DNA from: Salinivirgaceae bacterium
Lineage (GTDB): Bacteria; Bacteroidota; Bacteroidia; Bacteroidales; SZUA-534
Assembly: GCA_016284875.1 (NCBI GenBank)
Contig: JAEEPS010000031.1
Coordinates: 1 to 33,798 of the forward strand
Direction of reading: 5' to 3'
Length of the DNA: 33,798 nucleotides
Position 1 is the first letter of the stretch. Each line of letters begins with the position of its first letter. The notes beneath the pieces were generated by a model that searched no databases, was not told the DNA's origin, and was given only the letters and a program-made list of their open reading frames with translations. Of the stretch, positions 8,450 to 16,686 are shown piece after piece. A program made the translations under genes and the position numbers.

Positions 8450-9316
8450 TTAATTATTGTCTGCAGTAGGCAGAGCATTATCTCCGCCTTGTTTGCTAAC
8501 GGCTTTAATGTAATCAGAAGCACGTTCCTGCGACACAACCGAACGACCCAAGCGGCGCTCCATTGTTTGACGGGCTTCGCGGGCTACATCGCCGCCTTCT
8601 TTTGCAATGCGCTCATTTTCAGCCATTGTCTGTGGGTTCGACTGCCGCGAATATTCCGTTGTGGCCACTTCGGCGAGAGTGTTGAGAGCCAATTCGATGT
8701 TAGTCATATTGTCGCGCAGATTCTCTTTTGTCAACCCCTTGTAGCGCTTGTATTCGCCTGTGGTCATACCGCTCCACGCCTTTGTCAGAACGTTGGTTAG
8801 AATTGCGAAATCCTTCGAATCGTGAACGCCCGAGCGGTGCCATTCATCGGTCAGTTCCTTGCGCATTTCAATTGAGCGCATACGCTCGTTAATCCATTTG
8901 TCGCTGTAACCTTGCCGACGATAGTCTTCAACAGCCATTTGGAATGTCAGTTCGGGGTCAATCATTTGGTCGATGCGCTGACTTCCAACTTCAGCGAGCC
9001 ACTGCTTAACTGGCTCTGCCTTTTTCGACGGAATCGACTGAATCAGACGGAAAGTCTGCTCTAAATCAGCCACGTCAGTCATTCTCATTTTACCGTCGGC
9101 AGCAGGTAGTTTCAAAGCGTGACAGTTTGTCACGGTTTCATTTCCTTCTGCTTTAAGCCGCTGTTTCAGTTTTCGCCAATATGCTTGTCCGTCAGCACTA
9201 TCGGTTAAAACTTGCACTATATCCACAACCGAGAAATAGTACTTTTCTTCTTCCTCGTTCCAAATGACGCGTACTTTTTTGTTCTCAAAAAGTTGAATGG
9301 CAAGGTTCTCGTTCAT
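8450..9316 (-). CDS. BRO-N domain protein (phage antirepressor / DinD-like)
   Basis: A 288-residue protein with an N-terminal BRO-N-like domain (residues ~1-110: FSVVDIVQVLTDSADGQAYWRKLKQRL, then LKLPAADGKMRMTDVADLEQTFRLIQSIPS). The C-terminal half is charged and helical, with QRIDQMIDPELTFQMAVEDYRRQGYSDKWINERMRSI and a final region containing RQTMERRLGRSVVSQERASDYI. Such proteins are common in Bacteroidales genomes and phages, annotated as Bro-N, phage antirepressor or DNA-damage-inducible protein D-like. BRO-N domains bind DNA; E. coli DinD is an SOS protein that inhibits RecA filaments, but I would not transfer that function. It stands alone, facing the glycogen terminator and divergent from the lipoprotein gene at 9528. 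No phage genes are nearby. Start ATG is at 9316. Confidence 0.75.
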   Translation of the reverse strand: MNENLAIQLFENKKVRVIWNEEEEKYYFSVVDIVQVLTDSADGQAYWRKLKQRLKAEGNETVTNCHALKLPAADGKMRMTDVADLEQTFRLIQSIPSKKAEPVKQWLAEVGSQRIDQMIDPELTFQMAVEDYRRQGYSDKWINERMRSIEMRKELTDEWHRSGVHDSKDFAILTNVLTKAWSGMTTGEYKRYKGLTKENLRDNMTNIELALNTLAEVATTEYSRQSNPQTMAENERIAKEGGDVAREARQTMERRLGRSVVSQERASDYIKAVSKQGGDNALPTADNN

Positions 9317-9485
9317 ATCTAATTATTTACCATTGAGTTATTGTTTTCGCAATATACTCTTTTTCCCTGTTTTTTACAAGTTTTACATTACTATTCTATC
9401 CGACTTTTGGCTAACAATAGCGATTGTTCAAGAGTATAAAACCTGAAACACTCATTTTCCCTATCAACCCTGCCGTTTTTTGTAT

Positions 9486-9493
9486 TACATTTG
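9486..9493 (+). promoter_or_regulatory. Candidate Bacteroidota -7 box (TACATTTG)
   Basis: TACATTTG fits the Bacteroides -7 consensus TAnnTTTG exactly and ends 34 bases before the ATG of the lipoprotein gene at 9528. I see no clear TTTG -33 box at the expected 19-21 base spacing, so support is partial. Confidence 0.4.
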
Positions 9494-9527
9494 ATACCGA
9501 AACTTGACTACTTTATTTTATTTGAAA

Positions 9528-10508
9528 ATGAAACTAAACCTAAAGCGTGCAGCAAGCCTGCACCTATTTGCCACTGCGCTTATTTCCACCCTTTTCGTTG
9601 CAGGCTGCGCCGAAGAGGAAGTAACTCTTGATTTGAAAAACACGGGCAATCCGTATCAAATTGCCGTAGATGGCGGTGTTTTCTCGTATGGCGGACACCA
9701 GTTTCTAAAACTCACCGTCCCATTTGAGCAGAACGGGCAGCCAGAACCAGCAAGCGGGGCTAAAATTGAGGTAAGCGATGGTCAGAACACCTATCAGTAT
9801 CGCGAGACAGAGAAAAAAGGTGAGTATGAATCGGTAGAGGAATTTGCTGGCGAGGTTGGCAAAGTTTACACGCTGAAAATTGAGTATGGCGGGCAAACAT
9901 ACTATGCTTCCGACAGTATGGTTGCGGCCACTGAAATCGAATTGGAACAAATTCCTGCGGGCGAACAGTCAAGTTATATGAAAATTGAGCATTGGCGGGA
10001 TGATGGTTCTATCGCATTTAACAATCATATCCAAATAGAACTGTCTAAACACAAATTCGGTTGCGTTGAAACGGCAAGATGGATTTTTAGGGATATAGAA
10101 ACTGATTATTATGTAAAGACACCTAAAAACCTTGTTCTTTATGAACACGTGTATTCACATCATAGTTCAATACCACAAGGTGTTTTTCCAATGGCGACCG
10201 AAGGTACTTTTGCGGCTTATAACGATTATGAAGATGAAGATGACGAAGCACCTATTCAATGCGTAAAGTTATCAATGTCAGACAAATACTATGATTACCT
10301 TATTTCGTTATTTAATATCGCCGATTGGTCGGGCGGAATGTTCTCGACCATTCCTGGCAACGTTAAAACCAATTTGAGCAAGGGTGGAGCAGGCTATTTC
10401 TACGCCAGCGATGTCAAAATCAGATATTTAGATTTACACGAAATGCTTGAATTGGTGGAAATGTTTGGCGATAAGGATTTAAGCGATGATTATGAAGATG
10501 AAGAATAA
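9528..10508 (+). CDS. DUF4249-type outer-membrane-associated lipoprotein
   Basis: A 326-residue lipoprotein. I start it at the ATG at 9528 rather than the upstream TTG at 9504, because this gives a clean signal peptide (MKLNLKRAASLHLF...) and lipobox LFVAGC with C27 as the lipidated residue. After it come GNPYQIAVDGGVFSYGGHQFLKLTVPFE and SGAKIEVSDGQNTY, a pattern of DUF4249, a beta-rich family that Bacteroidota often encode directly next to TonB-dependent receptors. The C-terminal half has acidic runs (YEDEDDEAP and DLSDDYEDEE). The gene overlaps or abuts the receptor gene that follows, so the two are probably made together and may form one outer-membrane complex. The ligand is unknown; no SusD-like gene is present. 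Confidence 0.75.
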   Translation: MKLNLKRAASLHLFATALISTLFVAGCAEEEVTLDLKNTGNPYQIAVDGGVFSYGGHQFLKLTVPFEQNGQPEPASGAKIEVSDGQNTYQYRETEKKGEYESVEEFAGEVGKVYTLKIEYGGQTYYASDSMVAATEIELEQIPAGEQSSYMKIEHWRDDGSIAFNNHIQIELSKHKFGCVETARWIFRDIETDYYVKTPKNLVLYEHVYSHHSSIPQGVFPMATEGTFAAYNDYEDEDDEAPIQCVKLSMSDKYYDYLISLFNIADWSGGMFSTIPGNVKTNLSKGGAGYFYASDVKIRYLDLHEMLELVEMFGDKDLSDDYEDEE

Positions 10509-12813
10509 AACAATACTCAACTCTATGAAACTGACAACTTTAATATCAATCTTGATGTTTACAGCCGCCACCGCCTATGGCCAGCAATACACTGTGAGCG
10601 GCTATGTGAAGGACCGTGCTACGGGTGAGGTGCTTGTGGGCGCAACCGTTTACGACGCCTCACTGCAGAAGGGCACTGCAACCAACGGCTACGGCTTCTA
10701 CTCGCTCTCGCTGCCTGCGGGAAACCACACTCTGACTTGCTCGTTTGTGGGCTATCAGGCCGATGAGTTCAGCGTCAGCCTCAACGGCAATGTGAGCCGC
10801 AATTTCGATTTGGCCGAGGAGACAGTGAGTCTTGATGCCGTGACGGTATCGGCCGACGGCCGCGATATGGCATTAAGAACCAACCAGTTCTGCGAGGAGA
10901 GGCTCACAATGCGCGCAATCCGCCAGATGCCGACAATGTTTGGCGAGGCCGATGTGGTGAAGGTTGTGCAGATGCAGTCGGGAGTGAAGACGCTGGGCGA
11001 CGGCTCGTCGGGAATGTTTGTGCGCGGCGGCGGCAACGACCAGAACCTGATTCTGATTGACGAGGCGCCCATTTACAACCCGTCGCACCTGTTCGGTCTG
11101 GTGTCAATCTTCAACCCCGATGCCGTGAACCACGTTGAGTTGTTCAAGAGCAATATGCCAGCGCAGTACGGTGGGCGCGTGTCGTCGGTCATCGACTGCA
11201 AGATGAAGGAGGGCAACGCCAACGATTTCGATTTCGCGGTCGGCTTGAGCCCGCTCTCGTCAACGCTCACGGCCAGCGGTCCCGTATGGCGCGAGCGGTC
11301 GAGTTTTTTGGTTTCGGCACGCAGGAGTTTTATCGATTTCATTTTCAAACCCGACGGCGTTTTCTCGCTCATTCCCGCCTTCTACGATGTCAACGCAAAA
11401 CTTAACATTCAGATTAACAGCCGAAACCGATTATTTCTGTCGTTCTACAATGGCAAAGACCGTCTGGAATCGAGCGACGGATTTTTTAACAAATGGGGCA
11501 ACACGTCGGGCACGCTGCGCTGGAACTGCAACATTGGAAGCCGATGGTTCCTGAACACGTCGGTCATTGTCAGCGATTACAGCAACTATATGGAATTCAA
11601 CGAGAACAAGCACAAATACAAGTGGGAAACTGGCATTACCGATGTGAACGTGAAGACCGATTTGGCTTTCTACATTAACCCCGACAACACGCTGAAGGCG
11701 GGCGTTGGCACCACGCACCACCATTTTATGCCTGGGCAGACTGCCGACTCGCTTCAGAGCATTCCGCAGATAAGCGCTTTTGAGCATTTCGCCTATCTGC
11801 TTCACGATTTATCGCCCGTGCCGTGGTTGGGCGTGAACTACGGCGTGCGCCTGTCGGCTTTCCAAAACTGCGGCGAGGCCACTTGGTATGAGTATAACGA
11901 TGATTACCAGGTGGTTGGCACTAAGAAGAACAGCAGCGGTGTTTACAAGACACACACCAGCATTGAGCCACGCCTGAATGTCAATTTCCGCGTGAACGAC
12001 GACCGCTCGCTCAAATTGTCGTACGCCCGTAACGCGCAGTATATGCAGGTTTTGCAGAACAGCACGCTCTCATATTCGTCGCTCGAAACGTGGTTTCCCG
12101 CCAATCCGAACATTAAACCCGTTTTGGTTGATGTGGTGTCGGCAGGTTGGTTCCAGAATGTTGGAAGTCAGTACAGTCTGTCGGCGGAAATCTACTACAA
12201 GTGGTACAACAATCAGATTGATTATGTTGACCACGCGCGGTTGCTCAACAATCCGTTCATTGAGGGCGAAGTGCGCGTTGGAACGGCCCGAGCCTACGGT
12301 CTTGAGTTGAACGCGCGCAAAACGCAGGGCCGCCTGACGGGTGGCATCAGTTACACCTACTCGCGCTCGCTGCGCACCATCGACGGCATCAACGACGGCC
12401 GCGAGTACAGTTCGCTCTACGACATTCCGCACGACCTGAAAATCAACGCCAACTACAAACTCACCGCCAACTGGTCGGCCAGCGCGGCGTGGGTTTACAC
12501 CAGCGGCCGCCCCACAACGCTGCCAGTTGGTTTCTATCAAACCGAGGACAGTTACACTGAAATGGCTGTGCCAATCTACTCGGAGCGCAACTCAAGCCGA
12601 TTCCCCGCCTATCACCGCCTCGACCTGTCGGTGGGCTATGAGCCTGAAAAACAAGGCCGCGTCTGGTGGTCGGCAAATTTCGGACTTTACAATGTCTATG
12701 GCCGCAAGAATCCGTTGGGCTACCGCTTCGACACCCACCACGGTCAAGTTCGCGTGATGCAGACCACGCTGTTCCGCCTGCTGCCGAACTTTGCGGTTAA
12801 GGTGAGGTTTTAG
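10498..12813 (+). CDS. TonB-dependent receptor with N-terminal carboxypeptidase-regulatory-like domain
   Basis: A ~771-residue outer-membrane receptor. A signal peptide (core LTTLISILMFTAATAYG) is followed by a CarboxypepD-regulatory-like beta-sandwich (YTVSGYVKDRATGEVLVGATV, about residues 30-115). The plug domain includes VVKVVQMQSGVKTLGDGSSG and VRGGGNDQNLILIDEAPIYN, and the rest is a beta barrel ending in the typical terminal Phe (AVKVRF). It is short for the SusC class and lacks a SusD partner, but sits with a DUF4249 lipoprotein, a known pairing in Bacteroidota. Such receptors import large substrates across the outer membrane using TonB energy. Four in-frame ATGs (10486, 10492, 10498, 10525) are possible starts; the first three overlap the preceding gene, while 10525 gives the most compact signal peptide. 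The substrate cannot be told. Confidence 0.9.
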   Translation: MKNKTILNSMKLTTLISILMFTAATAYGQQYTVSGYVKDRATGEVLVGATVYDASLQKGTATNGYGFYSLSLPAGNHTLTCSFVGYQADEFSVSLNGNVSRNFDLAEETVSLDAVTVSADGRDMALRTNQFCEERLTMRAIRQMPTMFGEADVVKVVQMQSGVKTLGDGSSGMFVRGGGNDQNLILIDEAPIYNPSHLFGLVSIFNPDAVNHVELFKSNMPAQYGGRVSSVIDCKMKEGNANDFDFAVGLSPLSSTLTASGPVWRERSSFLVSARRSFIDFIFKPDGVFSLIPAFYDVNAKLNIQINSRNRLFLSFYNGKDRLESSDGFFNKWGNTSGTLRWNCNIGSRWFLNTSVIVSDYSNYMEFNENKHKYKWETGITDVNVKTDLAFYINPDNTLKAGVGTTHHHFMPGQTADSLQSIPQISAFEHFAYLLHDLSPVPWLGVNYGVRLSAFQNCGEATWYEYNDDYQVVGTKKNSSGVYKTHTSIEPRLNVNFRVNDDRSLKLSYARNAQYMQVLQNSTLSYSSLETWFPANPNIKPVLVDVVSAGWFQNVGSQYSLSAEIYYKWYNNQIDYVDHARLLNNPFIEGEVRVGTARAYGLELNARKTQGRLTGGISYTYSRSLRTIDGINDGREYSSLYDIPHDLKINANYKLTANWSASAAWVYTSGRPTTLPVGFYQTEDSYTEMAVPIYSERNSSRFPAYHRLDLSVGYEPEKQGRVWWSANFGLYNVYGRKNPLGYRFDTHHGQVRVMQTTLFRLLPNFAVKVRF

Positions 12814-12851
12814 TTTTTGAAAGTAATAAAACAGGTATAAAAGAATTTGGT

Positions 12852-12859
12852 TACATTTG
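12852..12859 (+). promoter_or_regulatory. Candidate Bacteroidota -7 box (TACATTTG)
   Basis: The same octamer as at 9486 lies 22 bases before the ATG at 12882. It would start a short leader for the two-gene unit that follows. No convincing -33 TTTG is seen at standard spacing. Confidence 0.4.
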
Positions 12860-12881
12860 TGGAAATTTAATACTTGAGATT

Positions 12882-13064
12882 ATGACAGAAAAGGCAAAAG
12901 AGATGAAAGGCTTATATTCTGAATTGATTAAACTGCTTCTGAATAGGGCTGGTCTTAAGGAGAAAGACATTTATGATACCGCAATGAAATTGTGGGCTTC
13001 AAAAAATCTGGATTTGCTTTCTGCGGCAGAACGGGAGAAATTCCGCAGCGTAATTATGCAATAA
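12882..13064 (+). CDS. Small protein, putative antitoxin of a PIN-domain pair
   Basis: A 60-residue, helical, charged protein (MTEKAKEMKGLYSELIKLLL... ending REKFRSVIMQ). I do not recognise a named family. Its stop overlaps the start of the PIN gene in the arrangement TAATG (13062-13066), which indicates translational coupling. A small gene directly ahead of and overlapping a PIN-domain gene is the normal antitoxin-toxin layout, and that context is the only reason for the call. No ribbon-helix-helix or AbrB motif is evident to me. The pair is AT-rich compared with the receptor and permease genes on either side, which fits horizontal gain. Confidence 0.55.
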   Translation: MTEKAKEMKGLYSELIKLLLNRAGLKEKDIYDTAMKLWASKNLDLLSAAEREKFRSVIMQ

Positions 13065-13477
13065 TGAATATCAATCATATATACGTTGACACCAATGTCA
13101 TAATTGGCGCTTTTGCGAACAATGAAAATGACAAAAACTGTCTGCAATACTTGTTTTCGCTAAAAGGCAAGAAACTGTATATATCATCGTTAAGCATAGC
13201 ACAATTTGTGGCTGTTTTTCAAAAGAAAACGACAGCAGAAGATTTGCTGAAGAAAGTAAAATACTTGCTTACCAAATTCAACATTGTCAGTTTCACTGAA
13301 AAAGATATTCAAGAATCATTATCCGAAAAATCGCCTGATTTTGAAGATAATATCCAATTCACAATTTGTCGAAAGGTGAAATGCCAACATTTCATCACGA
13401 ACAACATCAAGGATTATTCTGGCTATTTCTTGCTTAACATTCTTAAACCGTCGCAGGTGCGCAAGATAAACCAGTAA
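13064..13477 (+). CDS. PIN-domain protein, VapC-like putative ribonuclease toxin
   Basis: A 137-residue PIN-domain protein, started at the ATG at 13064, which overlaps the stop of the small upstream gene; the frame is open further upstream but that part lies inside the other gene. The N-terminus IYVDTNVIIGAFA holds the first metal-binding Asp. The C-terminal DFEDNIQFTICRKVKCQHFI followed by TNNIKDY matches the PIN pattern (D-x-x-D ... T-x-N-x-x-D-Y/F). PIN proteins are Mg/Mn-dependent ribonucleases, often toxins paired with a small antitoxin. The acidic residues expected for catalysis appear to be present. It ends 36 bases before the convergent permease gene. Toxin function is inferred from the family and gene order. 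Confidence 0.75.
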   Translation: MNINHIYVDTNVIIGAFANNENDKNCLQYLFSLKGKKLYISSLSIAQFVAVFQKKTTAEDLLKKVKYLLTKFNIVSFTEKDIQESLSEKSPDFEDNIQFTICRKVKCQHFITNNIKDYSGYFLLNILKPSQVRKINQ

Positions 13478-13513
13478 AACTGCTTACTTCTAAATTGGCC
13501 AATTGACTGTATT

Positions 13514-16500
13514 TCATTCCTTCTTCCTCCCCAAATCGAAGAACACCGGCATAAAGAGCGCCAGGGCGATGATGGAGAAGACCATTCCGCCGATGACGCC
13601 GATGGCGAAGGCGAACCAGAAGACATCGTCGTTGCCGTCGAAGAGGAAGGGGATGAGGCCCAGTACGGTGCTGACAATGGTGAGCATTGTGGGCACAATC
13701 TTGCGGTTGAAGGCCTTGAGGTACGAGCGCAGCCCTGGGCGGCGGCTGATGGCGCTCACGGTGTTGAACTCGGCTGTGAGGTAGATGCCCGCGTTCACCA
13801 CAATGCCGCAGAGCATCACCATTGCCGCGTAGCCGCCCTGGTCGAAGGTGACGCCGAAGATGGGGTACACCAGGAACAGCCCGATGAAACTAACGGGTAT
13901 CATCAGAATGATGACGAGCGGCTTCTTGAACGACTCGAACAGCGCCGAGCAAATCATCAGAATGACGGCCACCACGCCGAAAAGCAAGCCCGCCTGCTGG
14001 CGTTTTTGTCGGCCGCTCCAGTAGTAACCGCCGCCCGACTTGGCGCGGAAGCCCATCGGGAGGGTTTTGTTGAGGCGGTCAACCTGTTTCTCAATCAGTT
14101 TAGAGCGCAACTCCCACGAGCCCACATACTCAAACCCCACGTTGATGGAGTACTCCTGGTTCTCGCGGGTGATGTTCAGGCCTGTGCGGCTCTTGACAAC
14201 CGAGCCCACATCGTTCAGGCGGGTTATCACACTGTCAATCACCACCATATCGTTGCGGATGTGCCAGAGGTCGAAGTAGTCGCGCTCCTGCGACGAGAGC
14301 ATCACGGGAGTGTTGTGGGTGCCGTCGAAAACCTGGCCAATCTCGCGGTGGTACATCTGCTCGCCAAGGAAATCGAAGTAGCGGCGCACGTTGATGCCCG
14401 TCTGCGTTATGCGCTTGCGGTCGAAATCGAGGCGGAACTCATTGCCCACAAACGAGTTCCAGCCGACTGAGAACCCAGCGTCGCTCACGCGGCGGTTGTT
14501 TTTGAGCGTGTCAATCAGTTGCTCGGCGTAGCGGTAGAGTTGGTCGTAGTTGTAGCCCAGCAGTGTTATTGAGTTGCTCCACGATGTTCGGTAAACGCTG
14601 TTGCTCAGCGAGCGGTCGTTCTCGTCGAGTGCGCTCACATACCACGTTGCGCCGCCGTAGCCGCAGGCCTTGCGCCAGAGTCGGTCTTTGAGCACGTAGG
14701 GGAAGCGCGAGTGCTCAAACTCCTTCTTGAACCGAATCTCAATGCTGCCGTTGGTGCCCGAGAGCGATGTGCGGAAATCGCTAATCTCGTCGAACTGACT
14801 TAGCCAGTTCTCCATCTGAATCACAATGTCGTTGAGTTGCTGCACCGAGCAGCCTTCGGGCATCTGCGCCTCAACGCGGAGAATCTTCTCGGGCTTGGCC
14901 TCGCGGTAGAACGAGCCGCCGCCGTTCATCTTCTTGCAGAACAGGTTGAACGAGCCGCCCAGAATGTTCTCAAACCACTCCTTGTTCTTCTGGTACCATT
15001 TGCCGCCGATGGTCTCGTTGTAGAAGCCCACCAGGCCGCCTTTTTTGGCCGCGTCGTCGTACTCTGCGAAACCGCTGTGGCGAACCTCGGTTGGCAGCAG
15101 ATTGACGGGCAGGCCGAAGCCCAGCACCAGCACCACAATGAAAATCCAACGGTGGCCGCGGCACCAGGCAATCAGTCGGGCGTAGCGGGCGGTGAATCGC
15201 ACAATCTTGCGCTTGCGGGCCACGGGCGTGTTGGCCACACCGCGCTGGCGCAGCGGCATCTTGTCGAGCAGGGCGGGCACAAACCAGAAGGCCACGGCCA
15301 GCGAGAGCGAGAGGTTTATGACGATGACCCAGATGAATCCCGACAGGTGGGTGAGTTGCTCCTGTGGCAGGAAGAACACCATCAGCAGCGCGGCAATAGT
15401 GGTGAGCAGAGCGCCCGTCACGGCGCCCATCACGCGGCGGTTGCCGTAGTAGGTGTAGTGGTCGGCCACAACAATGGCCGTATCGATGATGATGCCCAGC
15501 GAGACGGTGATGCCAGCCATCGAGTAAAGTTCAATGTCGATGCCGAAAAGGCAGTAGAAGATGGCCGCCGCGAGCAGGTTGGCCAGAATGGTGAGCCCGA
15601 TGATGGCCAGATAGCGCAGGCTGCGGCTCACAAGCAGTACAAAGAGCAGCAGAATGGCCAGCGACATTCCTGCGCGGAACAGAATCTTGTTTATCTCGCG
15701 CTTGAGCGACACCGACGCGTCCGACGTCTGCTCAATGGCGAACTTGGGCGGGAAGGTGAGGCGGATTTTCTCCATCATCTGCTTCAAGGTCGCGCACACG
15801 CCGATGGTGTTGATGCCCTCGGCTCCGAAAACGTACACATCGATGGTGTTCAGGCCGTTGATGCGGTTGTACTGCGTGGGCAGTTTCTCCTCGTAGGTGA
15901 CGCGCGCGAAATCGCCCATTGTGAAGAGCCGCCCGTTGGTCTCGGCCACTGGAATCTGCTCAATCTCGCTCTGGCTGCCGCCCATTTTCAGGCGCACAAG
16001 CATCATCTGGCCCGTGGTGACCATTGTGCCAGCAATATCGTTGCGGAAATAGTCGCCGAAAGCCTTTGTCAGATGGTTGGGCGTGAGGCCCGCGGCCCGC
16101 AGCGCGTCGGGGTCGAAGCGGATGACCCACTGGAACGGCATTGCGCCCGACGTGCTGACGCTCTCAACGCCGTCGATTCGCGAAAGCGGAGTGACAATGT
16201 GCTCCTCGGCGTAGCGCGCGATGGCCTCGGGGGGCATATCGGCGTTGATGGTGTAACTCATAATCATCGGGTTGCCGCCCGAGCCCGACACCGAGCCCGA
16301 AACGTAGGGGTTCACGCCCTCGGGCAGTTTGTTTTTTATCTGCCGCAGATGGGTCGATACCTCAAAGCGGGCCGTCTCAATGTCAACATCGTCTTTGAAG
16401 CGAATCTGCACGTAGCCGCCGCCCTGGTACGACTCGGCCCGCGTGTAGTCGATGCCGCCGATGGTGTTCAGCGCGCCCTCAATCACCGATGTCACCTCCG

Positions 16501-16684
16501 ACTCGGTGACGCGCGCCGAGGCTGGATAGTTGAAACTCACGCTGACCTGGCTCTGCTTGGGGCTGGGGCTGTACTGCAGGCGCAGAAGCGGCAGCACGGC
16601 GGCCCCGACAATCATCAGAACCACCATTATCAGTATGACTGAAAACGAGGAAACCCGCCGACCGTTTTGTTGCAACATATTCAA
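13514..16684 (-). CDS. RND efflux transporter permease (second of a pair)
   Basis: A 1056-residue inner-membrane RND permease of the AcrB/MdtB class. It has an N-terminal membrane helix (VILIMVVLMIVGAAVLPLL), two large periplasmic loops, and clusters of helices around residues ~340-480 and near the C-terminus (LLFGVVAVILMICSALFES onward). In the fourth membrane helix the sequence is GIIIDTAIVV, so only one Asp (D401) occupies the site where AcrB has two. It starts three bases from the stop of the upstream permease, so the two are translationally coupled and may work as a heteromeric pump, as in MdtBC. Family function is drug, metal or lipid export driven by protons, working with an adaptor and TolC-type channel; candidates for both lie at 26665-29243. 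The substrate is unknown. Confidence 0.92.
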   Translation of the reverse strand: MNMLQQNGRRVSSFSVILIMVVLMIVGAAVLPLLRLQYSPSPKQSQVSVSFNYPASARVTESEVTSVIEGALNTIGGIDYTRAESYQGGGYVQIRFKDDVDIETARFEVSTHLRQIKNKLPEGVNPYVSGSVSGSGGNPMIMSYTINADMPPEAIARYAEEHIVTPLSRIDGVESVSTSGAMPFQWVIRFDPDALRAAGLTPNHLTKAFGDYFRNDIAGTMVTTGQMMLVRLKMGGSQSEIEQIPVAETNGRLFTMGDFARVTYEEKLPTQYNRINGLNTIDVYVFGAEGINTIGVCATLKQMMEKIRLTFPPKFAIEQTSDASVSLKREINKILFRAGMSLAILLLFVLLVSRSLRYLAIIGLTILANLLAAAIFYCLFGIDIELYSMAGITVSLGIIIDTAIVVADHYTYYGNRRVMGAVTGALLTTIAALLMVFFLPQEQLTHLSGFIWVIVINLSLSLAVAFWFVPALLDKMPLRQRGVANTPVARKRKIVRFTARYARLIAWCRGHRWIFIVVLVLGFGLPVNLLPTEVRHSGFAEYDDAAKKGGLVGFYNETIGGKWYQKNKEWFENILGGSFNLFCKKMNGGGSFYREAKPEKILRVEAQMPEGCSVQQLNDIVIQMENWLSQFDEISDFRTSLSGTNGSIEIRFKKEFEHSRFPYVLKDRLWRKACGYGGATWYVSALDENDRSLSNSVYRTSWSNSITLLGYNYDQLYRYAEQLIDTLKNNRRVSDAGFSVGWNSFVGNEFRLDFDRKRITQTGINVRRYFDFLGEQMYHREIGQVFDGTHNTPVMLSSQERDYFDLWHIRNDMVVIDSVITRLNDVGSVVKSRTGLNITRENQEYSINVGFEYVGSWELRSKLIEKQVDRLNKTLPMGFRAKSGGGYYWSGRQKRQQAGLLFGVVAVILMICSALFESFKKPLVIILMIPVSFIGLFLVYPIFGVTFDQGGYAAMVMLCGIVVNAGIYLTAEFNTVSAISRRPGLRSYLKAFNRKIVPTMLTIVSTVLGLIPFLFDGNDDVFWFAFAIGVIGGMVFSIIALALFMPVFFDLGRKKE

Positions 16685-16686
16685 AA

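Noticed and set aside
8450..9316. Prophage remnant around the BRO-N gene
   Set aside because: No integrase, capsid, tail or lysis genes and no att-like repeats are visible beside it; such genes also occur alone in Bacteroidales.
9528..12813. Polysaccharide utilisation locus
   Set aside because: There is no SusD homologue, no glycoside hydrolase and no hybrid two-component or anti-sigma regulator next to the receptor; the glycogen genes are intracellular and separated by a terminator.
12992..13063. Upstream start for the PIN gene
   Set aside because: It lies inside the small upstream gene; the TAATG overlap at 13062-13066 is the usual coupling arrangement and gives a normal PIN N-terminus.
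13493..13504. 12-base palindrome AATTGGCCAATT between the convergent PIN and permease genes
   Set aside because: Too short and without a T run to call as a terminator; could be chance.
14837..16642. Long + strand open frame of about 600 codons opposite the second RND permease
   Set aside because: It is antisense to an intact permease and rich in His, Ala, Gly and Gln, as expected from the mirror of a GC-rich coding frame; no domain is recognisable.
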